From an uncultured Chloroflexales bacterium (GTDB lineage Bacteria > Chloroflexota > Chloroflexia > Chloroflexales > Chloroflexaceae): DNA of 30,831 nucleotides. The stretch covers positions 1 to 30,831 of the forward strand of contig CALGUG010000026.1 in NCBI GenBank assembly GCA_937902315.1, in the 5' to 3' direction. Numbering within the stretch: the first letter of the stretch is position 1; each line of letters starts with the position of its first letter. The notes beneath the pieces were generated by a model. The model ran no database searches, had not been told where the DNA came from, and saw only the letters and a program-made list of their open reading frames with translations. The position numbers were made by a program, and so were the translations under genes. Positions 22,353 through 30,100 of this stretch are shown here, piece after piece.

Positions 22353-23532
22353 TCTTGCTGCCCTGAATTACTCACAGGGGCGATATGGGGAGGCTGAGAG
22401 GCTCTATCTCCAAGCACTCCGCATCACAACAGCCCAGTTAGGAGAGGATCACCCCCATACCGCCTCCTCCCTCAATAATCTTGCTTATCTGTATGAATCA
22501 CAGGGGCGATATGGAGAGGCTGAACCGCTCTTTCAACAAGCACTACAGATCTATCAAATGCAGTTGGGAGAGGGTCACCCCCATACCGCCTCCTCCCTTA
22601 ATAATCTTGCTGCCCTGTATCAATCACAGGGGCGATATAGGGAGGCTGAACCACTCTATCTCCAAGCACTCCGCATCACAACAGCCCAGTTGGGAGAGGA
22701 TCACCCCCATACCGTCTCCTCCCTCAATAATCTTGCTCTTCTCTATCAATCACAGGGGCGATATGGAGAGGTTGAGAGGCTCTTTCAACAAGCACTCCAC
22801 ATCAGAACAGCCCAGTTGGGAGAGGATCACCCCCATACCGTCTCCTCCCTCAATAATCTTGCTCTTCTCTATCAATCACAGGGGCGATATGGAGAGGTTG
22901 AGAGGCTCTTTCAACAAGCACTCCACATCAGAACAGCCCAGTTGGGAGAGAATCACCCCGATACCGCCACTTCCCTCAATAATCTTGCTGGCCTGCACCT
23001 TCGACAAGCTCACTATCAAGAGGCAGAAGCGCTTTTTCAACAAGCGATCTCAATCTATGAACGGACTGTAGGCAAGGATCATCCCAGTACACAAAATGCT
23101 CGTGCAGGCCTTGCGCTTTGTCAGCAACTTGGATCAGTGCTTTCCAACGCAAAAGCAGCAGTTGAACGGGCATTGCTCAGCCCTCAGATTGATCGGGCAG
23201 CCTTAGCTCAAAGGCTAGAAATAGCGGCTCAATACATAGAAGCAAATGAAACGAAGCATCTGTGGCATACTCTTGCAGCTCAATTACGCAAACTGGCTAC
23301 CAAACTCGCTGATCCTGAAGAACAAGACAGGCTGAAGGAGAAGCTGCAGCGGGCAAGCGCACAGGTAGAGGAAGCACTCGCACATAACGATCCAGAAGCG
23401 ATTGCTGCTCTGTATGAACGGCTCAGCGTTGTTGCCGATGCCTATGCTGGAGGAACGCAGGTTTCTGCGATTCACGCAGCGTTTGCAACAGCATTACGCG
23501 AACTGGCAGGCAAACTCCAGGCAGCATCATAG
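22252..23532 (+). CDS. TPR-repeat half of the frameshifted STAND locus
   Basis: In the next frame there are seven 42-residue kinesin-light-chain-type TPRs with the consensus GRYGEAEPLYQQAL, then AQLGEDHPHTASSLNNLA. They are followed by a 150-residue helical tail (residues 280-426) with no recognised motif. The only starts are a TTG at 22252 or an ATG at 22270, both without a ribosome site, and the first repeat lacks its leading GRYGEAE. This therefore looks like the sensor half of the upstream NTPase, not an independent gene. Compared with usual NB-ARC-TPR proteins, the stretch between the winged helix and the first TPR is missing, which suggests a deletion that also shifted the frame. Confidence 0.7.
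   Translation: MWNKPAMRLLQQALQIYQMQLGEGHPDTAQSLNNLAALNYSQGRYGEAERLYLQALRITTAQLGEDHPHTASSLNNLAYLYESQGRYGEAEPLFQQALQIYQMQLGEGHPHTASSLNNLAALYQSQGRYREAEPLYLQALRITTAQLGEDHPHTVSSLNNLALLYQSQGRYGEVERLFQQALHIRTAQLGEDHPHTVSSLNNLALLYQSQGRYGEVERLFQQALHIRTAQLGENHPDTATSLNNLAGLHLRQAHYQEAEALFQQAISIYERTVGKDHPSTQNARAGLALCQQLGSVLSNAKAAVERALLSPQIDRAALAQRLEIAAQYIEANETKHLWHTLAAQLRKLATKLADPEEQDRLKEKLQRASAQVEEALAHNDPEAIAALYERLSVVADAYAGGTQVSAIHAAFATALRELAGKLQAAS
22680..22950 (+). repeat. Exact tandem duplication of a 126-bp TPR unit
   Basis: Bases 22680-22824 are identical to 22806-22950, that is, 145 bases match exactly at an offset of 126 bp (42 codons, one TPR). The wider array from about 22290 to 23050 repeats at the same period with few silent changes. 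This implies recent expansion by unequal recombination or slippage. Confidence 0.9.
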
Positions 23533-23558
23533 TAAATTTGCTTGGTTGCTTGGCTTTG

Positions 23559-23659
23559 CAGGGGGCGTTTGGGCGCAGGCAGATGAGAAGCCGAATGTTT
23601 GGAAAGGACTCTGATAGCCGGAGGCGGACGCGCCAAGGAAGGAATGGAAGGGAAAGACC
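23559..23659 (+). mobile_element. Family A dispersed repeat, variant copy 5
   Basis: About 100 bases (GGGCGTTTGGGCGCAGGCAG, AAGCCGAATGTTTGGAAAGG, GATAGCCGGAGGCGGACGCG) match the inverted copy at 26764-26863. The TAGCCGNAGGCGGACGCG core links it to copies 1-4, and its ending GAATGGAAGGGAAAGACC matches copy 2. It begins 27 bases after the TPR gene stop. Confidence 0.78.
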
Positions 23660-23721
23660 TAGCCGCCAAAAGCGTTAGACGGCATCAAAGGCTTGTTGAA
23701 GAGCCAAAGATCGAAGAGGTT

Positions 23722-23755
23722 AAAACTGGACTGGCCTAAGCTCAGGCCAGTCCAG
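23722..23755 (-). terminator. Intrinsic terminator of the Ddn reductase gene
   Basis: CTGGACTGGCCT (23726-23737) and AGGCCAGTCCAG (23744-23755) form a perfect 12-bp stem around a 6-base loop. On the minus strand it is followed by TTTT (23722-23725). It lies 8 bases after the stop codon of the gene at 23763 and closes the PadR-MFS run. Confidence 0.9.
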
Positions 23756-23762
23756 AGATTTG

Positions 23763-24191
23763 TTAGATCCGTTCGAGGATGACGACCGGGATCTCGCGCT
23801 CGGTCTTCTTTTGATATTCGTTGTAGTTGGGGAAGATCTCGGCCATCTTCTTCCAAAGGCGCGGTTTCTCTTCGGGTGTGGCGGTACGTGCGCGCGCAGC
23901 AAAGACCTCGTCGGCGACCTGCAACTCAACCTCGGGATTTTCGACCAAGTTGAGATACCACTGGGGATGCTTGGGAGCACCACCTATCGAAGCCACAACC
24001 AAGTAGTTGTCGCCATCTTTGCCATAGATCAAGGCTGTACGACGTAACTTTCCACTTACGCGCCCACGGGTGGTGAGCAGCAGGGTTGGCACACCCTGCC
24101 AGATATGGCCCTCGGCGCCGTTGGTTTTCAAATAGTCGTCGATATGCTTGGCGACCCAATCGGTAGGGCTGTCGTAGACCGGTTCACTCAT
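23763..24191 (-). CDS. F420-dependent nitroreductase/quinone reductase, Ddn family
   Basis: A 142-residue split-beta-barrel protein of the deazaflavin (F420)-dependent nitroreductase family. Blocks are LLLTTRGRVSGKLRRTALIY (phosphate-binding loop for the F420 tail), YLVVASIGGAPKHPQWYLNL and NPEVELQV, all typical of Ddn. Relatives reduce quinones and other activated double bonds using F420H2. The ATG at 24189-24191 has GGGGAG 7 bases ahead; upstream codons in the same frame are not family-like. It is the last gene of a minus-strand run and has a strong terminator after it. The physiological substrate is unknown. Confidence 0.9.
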   Translation of the reverse strand: MSEPVYDSPTDWVAKHIDDYLKTNGAEGHIWQGVPTLLLTTRGRVSGKLRRTALIYGKDGDNYLVVASIGGAPKHPQWYLNLVENPEVELQVADEVFAARARTATPEEKPRLWKKMAEIFPNYNEYQKKTEREIPVVILERI

Positions 24192-24263
24192 GGCAACTCT
24201 CCCCTGTATGTTTAGTACACCACGAGGACATGATACCACAGCCCTTCCGCCAAGCTGCCTTGT

Positions 24264-24698
24264 TTAGATCAACGAGAGCAACTGCATAATCTGAAGGCTC
24301 AGTTCGCGGCGTACATAGGATCGCCCGATTGTAAACGACATAAAGGAAAAGAGAAATGCTCCGATCGTTGCAGCAGTTAAAATGCGCGCTTGCAGACGCT
24401 TGTTTTCGATCGGCCACCACGAAGCAGCCAAGAAGAAGCCGAGCGGAGCCAGACCGCCAAGATAGTGAACATAAAGCTGTAATACGCCCGCTCCCTGGTC
24501 TAGAAGTTTCACACCAATCAATGCTTGGAACATCAGGGCAAGCTGGGCCACAATAATGCTGATGCGCGCTTTTGTGCTTACCGCGATTCCGCGCCAGGTC
24601 TCCCAAGCGACAATCGCCATCGCAATAAAGGTAGTCAACACCACTACCATACCAACTTGGGTATGAAAGGAAGCGGTTGCGGTTAGTCTTTCGAGCAT
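24264..24698 (-). CDS. Four-helix membrane protein, unknown function
   Basis: A 144-residue protein with four hydrophobic segments at about residues 15-33, 45-65, 78-94 and 103-122. The first histidine (SFHTQVG) and the VHYLGG stretch before the third helix recall small membrane proteins with cytochrome- or CtaA-like histidines, but the match is too weak to name it. AGGAGAGG lies just ahead of the ATG. It is 39 bases downstream of the MFS gene and 72 bases upstream of the Ddn reductase start, on the same strand, so it is probably in the same transcript. Confidence 0.75.
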   Translation of the reverse strand: MLERLTATASFHTQVGMVVVLTTFIAMAIVAWETWRGIAVSTKARISIIVAQLALMFQALIGVKLLDQGAGVLQLYVHYLGGLAPLGFFLAASWWPIENKRLQARILTAATIGAFLFSFMSFTIGRSYVRRELSLQIMQLLSLI

Positions 24699-24737
24699 CT
24701 GTACCTCTCCTCTACATAAAACAGCACAATATATAAG

Positions 24738-26066
24738 CTATTCAAGCGAGCGCCAAGCTATGCCTATTGCTACTAGCAAAACGACCGCCCAACACCAGAA
24801 AGGCGAACCTAAACCAAAGATTTGAATCAATGTTCCACCGAAGATCGGAGCGAGCACATTGGCAGCGCTCACAAAGGCGGTGCTGCTGCCCATCACCTCG
24901 CCGCGTCGCTCGGGTGGTACACTGCGCGACAACAAACTGTTGACGCTCGGCGAAACCATACCAGCGCCAATCGAAGCAGGGATCATCGCCACCAAGAGCC
25001 AACTTAGGCCGAGCCAACCCGTATTTTCGTCACTGGGCAGCTCTACTTCGTTGCGGCTCGCTGTAGCGCTAGAGGCTTCGCGATACATCTGCTCTTCAAG
25101 CACAGCGCGCTCATACCAAGCTACGGGCTGGGCCGGAGTAGCAGCGGTTAAGCCCAAACCAAGCGTCAAAAGGGCCAGACCAGCCAGTGCGACCTTGCGC
25201 TCGCCCCATTTGCGGCTCCACTTGCCGATCAAGCCACCTTGGACGATGACCACGATCACGCCCACAAAGACAAAAACCATAGCGTTGCCGCTGCCATCGA
25301 GGCCCAAACGGCCCAAGGTCAAGAGCGGCAAAAACTGCTCGAGGCCGCCAAAAGCAAACTGCTGAACAAACATCAATATGAGCATTAAGCCAACGCGCGG
25401 CAAGGTGAAAAGCGCCCACAGATTTTGGAGCGAAACGCCCTCTGTGTGGCTGCTGGTTGTCGCGGTCGCCTGATGGGTTTCGGGCAGCCAAAGCCACGAG
25501 ATCAGGATCGAGGCCGCCGATAAAGCAGCTGCGATAAAGGCCGGCACATGGTAGTTATTGCCACTGAGCGCCAAGGCTATAAAAGCGATGACCGGGCCGA
25601 TAATAAAGCCCAAACCAAATGCCGCTCCGATCAAACCTAGGCCTTGAGTGCGGGTTCGCTCGGTCGTGCTATCCGACATCATGGCTTGAGCGATCGCGAT
25701 ATTGCCGCCCGAAATGCCGTCGATAATACGCGAGATAAAGAGCAGCCAGATTGTATTGGCCACGCCCAACAAGAGAAAGCCGATCAGCGTACCGATCTGG
25801 CTGGCGATCAAAACGGGCTTGCGCCCATAACGATCCGATAAGCGCCCCAGCCATGGCGCAGCGATCAACTGCATCAGCGGGAAGCTGGCGCCCAACAAAC
25901 CGATCATAAATGGACTGATGCGAAACGAGGCCGCATAGAGCGGAAGCAATGGAACAATAATGGTAAGACCAAGTAGGTCTACCAATACCACTACCAAAAT
26001 GGGAAGTATCTTCTTAAAATCGAGTTTTTCGCCGCTTGTTGCAGCCGGACTTGCTTGCGCGTCCAT
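24738..26066 (-). CDS. MFS drug efflux transporter, TetA/DHA1-like
   Basis: A 442-residue 12-helix transporter. The DHA1 motif A is intact between helices 2 and 3 (GRLSDRYGRKP, residues 74-84); VPLLPLYAASF after helix 1, a motif B-like RIIDGISGGN and a motif C-like GLGFIIGPVIAF are also seen. A charged insertion of about 45 residues in the second half (YERAVLEEQMYREASSATAS onward) makes it longer than typical TetA proteins. The ATG at 26064-26066 has GAAGGG ahead of it. It is directly downstream of the padR gene (15-base gap), an arrangement typical of PadR-controlled multidrug efflux pumps. Confidence 0.9.
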   Translation of the reverse strand: MDAQASPAATSGEKLDFKKILPILVVVLVDLLGLTIIVPLLPLYAASFRISPFMIGLLGASFPLMQLIAAPWLGRLSDRYGRKPVLIASQIGTLIGFLLLGVANTIWLLFISRIIDGISGGNIAIAQAMMSDSTTERTRTQGLGLIGAAFGLGFIIGPVIAFIALALSGNNYHVPAFIAAALSAASILISWLWLPETHQATATTSSHTEGVSLQNLWALFTLPRVGLMLILMFVQQFAFGGLEQFLPLLTLGRLGLDGSGNAMVFVFVGVIVVIVQGGLIGKWSRKWGERKVALAGLALLTLGLGLTAATPAQPVAWYERAVLEEQMYREASSATASRNEVELPSDENTGWLGLSWLLVAMIPASIGAGMVSPSVNSLLSRSVPPERRGEVMGSSTAFVSAANVLAPIFGGTLIQIFGLGSPFWCWAVVLLVAIGIAWRSLE

Positions 26067-26081
26067 TCCAACTAACCCTTC

Positions 26082-26585
26082 CTACTTACTAAAATGTTCT
26101 ATTACTCTATCTAGCCAAACTAGCTCGGCTTCGAGATGAGCAACACGATGGTCAAGTAACAATTGAATCGAGCCCTCGTGGACCGGAATGGCTCGAGCTT
26201 GTTCTAAATCTTGCTGCATAGCTGCGCGCCGCTGCACCAGAAGAGTACGGGTCTCTTCAGGAGATATGGCATCGGCATAAGCCAAGCCGATATCATCTGT
26301 AAAACGAACTGGGGTATAGCTACTTAAGTTCTCTCGTAATAAGCGTTGGAAAACTTGCTCGCCCTCAGGTGTGATCTCGTAAACCTGACGCGGCGGGCGA
26401 TTACCTTCGCGTTCTTCGGTTTGGCTGATCCAGCCGCGCTTTGCCATTTTTTCAAGCAAAAAATAGGTTGTTGCTTTCTTTAAATCGGTACATGTCGTCA
26501 GATCGCGCTCGATAAACTCATGCAGTTGATAGCCGTACATGCGCATCTGACGCAGCAAACCAAGCAATAAAAGTTCACGCTCCAT
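26082..26585 (-). CDS. PadR-family transcriptional regulator
   Basis: A 167-residue winged-helix regulator. The N-terminal LLLLGLLRQMRMYGYQLHEFI and TTYFLLEKMAKRGWI form the PadR DNA-binding domain, with the wing in RPPRQVYEITPEGEQVF. The C-terminal 90 residues form the helical dimerisation domain (subfamily 2-like, with LLLDHRVAHLEAELVWLDRVI). The ATG at 26583-26585 starts at the domain boundary; no good Shine-Dalgarno is seen, and a TTG at 26607 would fall inside the palindromic operator. It is expected to repress its own operon and lose DNA binding when a drug-like ligand binds. Confidence 0.93.
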   Translation of the reverse strand: MERELLLLGLLRQMRMYGYQLHEFIERDLTTCTDLKKATTYFLLEKMAKRGWISQTEEREGNRPPRQVYEITPEGEQVFQRLLRENLSSYTPVRFTDDIGLAYADAISPEETRTLLVQRRAAMQQDLEQARAIPVHEGSIQLLLDHRVAHLEAELVWLDRVIEHFSK

Positions 26586-26593
26586 AAGATTCA

Positions 26594-26653
26594 CATTCTG
26601 AATAGTCAATATTGACTATTCAGAATGATACTCCTTTCTGCTCAAACCGTCAA
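26594..26653 (-). promoter_or_regulatory. PadR operon promoter with 34-bp perfect palindromic operator
   Basis: On the minus strand TTGACG (26648-26653), a 17-base spacer and TATCAT (26625-26630) form a good sigma-70 promoter. The last three bases of the -10 box are the first of a 34-bp perfect palindrome (26594-26627; half-site CATTCTGAATAGTCAAT). The palindrome covers the expected transcription start and ends 8 bases before the padR start codon, an ideal place for autorepression. Confidence 0.85.
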
Positions 26654-26714
26654 TTCCTTTTCGACATTGTACAAAAAAGAAGCGCCAACGGGCACTTCGT
26701 TCTCTTTCTTGTCA

Positions 26715-26864
26715 TATCAAATCCGCTTGTGCGCTTCAGGTGATTTGTTAGGTTGGCGGAGAAGTCTCAAGCTTCCATTCAACTTCTAGCGCGTCCGCCT
26801 CCGGCTATCACCATCCTTTCCAAACATTCGGCTTCTTGTCTGCCTGCGCCCAAGCGCCCTCTGA
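26715..26864 (-). mobile_element. Family A variant copy 6 with a family B-type end
   Basis: The minus strand matches copy 5 (23559) over about 95 bases (26768-26863), then runs on for about 50 bases and ends in ACAAGCGGATTTGATA at 26715, a family B-type terminal repeat. The other side directly abuts the inverted family B element at 26865. Together with copies 2 and 4 this indicates that A elements carry the same ends as B. Confidence 0.7.
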
Positions 26865-26977
26865 TAGCAAATCCGCTAAAAGACTTGTACTCTCTCAGCA
26901 CAGGAAAACGAAAACCGGGGAAAGACAAATTCCACTCTGCCGAAGGCCAAATAACAATCAATCAAGCGGATTTGGTA
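26865..26977 (-). mobile_element. MITE-like element, family B, copy 7 (inverted)
   Basis: Reading the minus strand, TACCAAATCCGCTTGATTG leads into TTTGGCCTTCGGCAGAGTGG and ends with TTTTAGCGGATTTGCTA; TA lies at both outer edges (26865-26866 and 26976-26977). It is about 113 bp and has no central palindrome. It lies upstream of the adhesin-like gene at 27114. Confidence 0.8.
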
Positions 26978-27050
26978 TCAATTGTAGTATCGCAAAAAGA
27001 TGAATCTATGGGCAAATAAGCCGAAATTGGCCAATTAGATTCACAATATT

Positions 27051-27059
27051 TGTTATACT
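27051..27059 (+). promoter_or_regulatory. Extended -10 promoter of the SdrD-B protein gene
   Basis: TGTTATACT contains the TATACT hexamer (27054-27059) with the TGN extension. No clear -35 is seen at 16-18 bases upstream. It is 55 bases ahead of the ATG at 27114, and AGGAAG near 27100 serves as the ribosome site. Confidence 0.5.
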
Positions 27060-27113
27060 GTTCGTTACGTACCCAAAAAAACGCACCAATTGTTGGTGTA
27101 GGAAGCGTAGTTT

Positions 27114-30100
27114 ATGCATTCGTCCCGCTCCCCTCTGCGAAACATCTCGTCCGCACTGCGCTGTATTGTTCTGTTAGTAGCGATAATGGCTACGTCGCCA
27201 AGCACACTTCAAGCAGCAGAAAAGATCACCAAAAAAGTTTTTCGAGATTTTAGTGTCAGTGGTATTGATGATTCTTCAACAGGCCACAATAAGCCTAGCT
27301 CCCAGGTTGGCTCCCTGTCCTTTTCATTGGGCAATCGTGTCTGGATCGATGTCAACAACAATGGCCTGCGCGATACCGGCGAGTTTGGTATCGATGGTGT
27401 CTCGCTCAGCCTCTTCCTCGATGCTGATGACAATGGGGTGCCCGACGATCTTGGCACGCCAATTCAAACAACTACCACCGCCAATGGCGGCTACTACCGC
27501 TTCGATGATCTAGCAGCCGATAGCTATGTGGTGCGGATCGATCCTTCGAACTTCACAGGTGTAGGCGTGCTTGTCGGCTATGCATCCAGCACGCCAGCGA
27601 GCGCAGCCCCCAACGGCGATGCAGATAACGACGATAATGGGATCAATAACGCCAACCCTGCCAGCAATGGCATTCTGAGCGGGACAATAACGCTTGGCCC
27701 CGGCGCTACTGAGCCGATCAACGAAGATGATGTCTTTGGGGCGGATCAAGGCGCACCCAACGCACAGGCCAATTTGACGGTTGACTTTGGCTTCTTCCCT
27801 GCCTTTAGCTTGGGCAACCGAGTATGGGATGACCGAAACAACAATGGTATTCTCAATCTTGATGAACTTGGTATAGACGGCATAACAGTCCGCTTGTATA
27901 GCGATGCAAACAATGATGGTGCGCCAGATGGCGCAGCGATCGCTACCACCACCACCGCGAATGGCGGCTACTACTTGTTCACCGAGCTCTTAGGTGGCAA
28001 CTATATTGTCGAGATTGTTGCTCCAAGTAATTATAGGAGTAGCACAGGCTACGCTGTCAATCCTCAAACAAGCTACGAGCCAGCACCAGACCCCGATAAC
28101 AATATCGATTCGGATGACAATGGTACAACCTATGCGGGTCAAACCATCCGCAGCGCAACCGTAACCTTGAGCTGGGGCGCAGAGCCAACCAATGATGGCA
28201 TTATGCCTAGCGGTTATAACGATCCTGTGCCCAATAATAACGCCAACTATTCGGTCGACTTTGCTATCTATCGCCCAATGTCCTTGGGTAACTTGGTATG
28301 GCGTGATGATAACAACAATGGCCGCGTAAATAATGGCGAGCCAGGGATCGCAGGTGTCACTGTTCGCATCTATGTCGATAGCGACAACAATGGCATTCCA
28401 GACGATCTGACCGGCAACGGTTCGGTCACTCCTGATGATGCGATTCGTACAACCACCACCATCGCGTCCGGTCACTACTTGTTCACTAATTTGGGTGAGG
28501 GCAACTATGTTGTTGAGGTGGTAACGCCTGAGGGCATGACCAGTAGCACTGGTTTAACCATAAACACTGCTAATTTGCGCCCACTATACGAAGGTGCGCC
28601 AGACCCAGATGATAATCGCGATGACGACGATAACGGTACCAATTCGCTGAATAATGGAGTCCGTGTTGTTCGTACCGCTACTGTCGAACTGCGCCTAGGC
28701 ACTGAGCCGCTGGGTGAGCCTCCTATTTCAGACTTGCCCGACAGTAGCCCTGATGATAATGCCAACTACACGGTTGACTTCGGCTTCTACCCGGCCTTGT
28801 CGCTTGGTAACCGTATCTGGTTCGATGGCAACAACAACGGTGTCATCGACAGTGGTGAGACAGGTATCTCGGGCGTAACGGTACGCTTGTATCGCGACCT
28901 CAACAATGATGGTGTGCCAGACGATATCACTGATAGCAACTTCGACGGCAATCCCGATAATGATGGCTTTACTATCAATGATGCTATTGCGACCACAACA
29001 AGCAATGCATCTGGGCATTACTTGTTCACCAACTTGAACGCGAGCCATTACATTGTTGAAATCGTACCTCCAGCAGGCTATCGCACAAGCACTGGTGCCA
29101 TGGCTGCAATCGGGCCCTACGAACCAGCGCCGGATCCCGATACGCCACCTGAGAATGATAACGATGATAACGGCAGCCTTGTTGGCGCAGTCATTCGCAG
29201 TAGCAGCGTAAGCTTAACGATCGATGGCGAGCCAACAGGCGAGACCCCAACAACTGGCATCAGCGATCCAACTGCCGATAACCGCAGCAATCTTACGGTC
29301 GACTTTGGTTTGTTCCAGCCTGTCAACGTGGGCGATCTGATCTTTGAGGATATGGATGCAAACGGCTTCTACGATGTGAGCATTGATCGTCCATTGGCGG
29401 GCGCGGTTGTATCGTTGTTGGCAAGCGATGGCGTGACAGCAGTCAGCAACATCGATGGGCAGCCTGTCACAAGCCAGACCACAGGAGCGAATGGCCTCTA
29501 CAACTTCACCAACTTGTGGCCGGGCGATTATATTGTCACGGTAAGCGCTCCGGCTGGGTTTGTCTCGACTATCAATACGGCTAATAGCAATAATCCAAAC
29601 TCGAACATCGATAATGATGATAACGGTCTCGGTTCGGGCAACTCTGTAACAAGTGAGGTTGTTAGCCTTGCGGGTGGTCAAGAGCCATCCAGCACCCAAG
29701 ACGGCGATGATACAAACGGCAACCTCACCCTTGACTTTGGCTTCTTTGAACCAGCCAGTCTGGGCGATTTGGTCTGGAACGATAGCAACGTCAATGGCCT
29801 GCAAGATGGTGGCGAGACGGGCGTAGCGAATGTGACTGTTAGGCTCTACAATGCTGCCGATAACTCTCTTGTGAGCAGCACCACCACTAATAGCAATGGT
29901 GAGTACCTCTTTGAAGAGCTGATTCCGGGCAGCTACTATGTGATCTTTAGCGATCTGCCTACGGATTATGGTTTTGTGCCCAGCGATCAGGGCGGCGACG
30001 ATGCGCTTGATAGCGATGCCAACCAGCTCAGCGGACGAACAGGCAACTACACGCTTGTGTCGGGACAACACGAACAAAGTGTCGATGCTGGTATTGCTCC

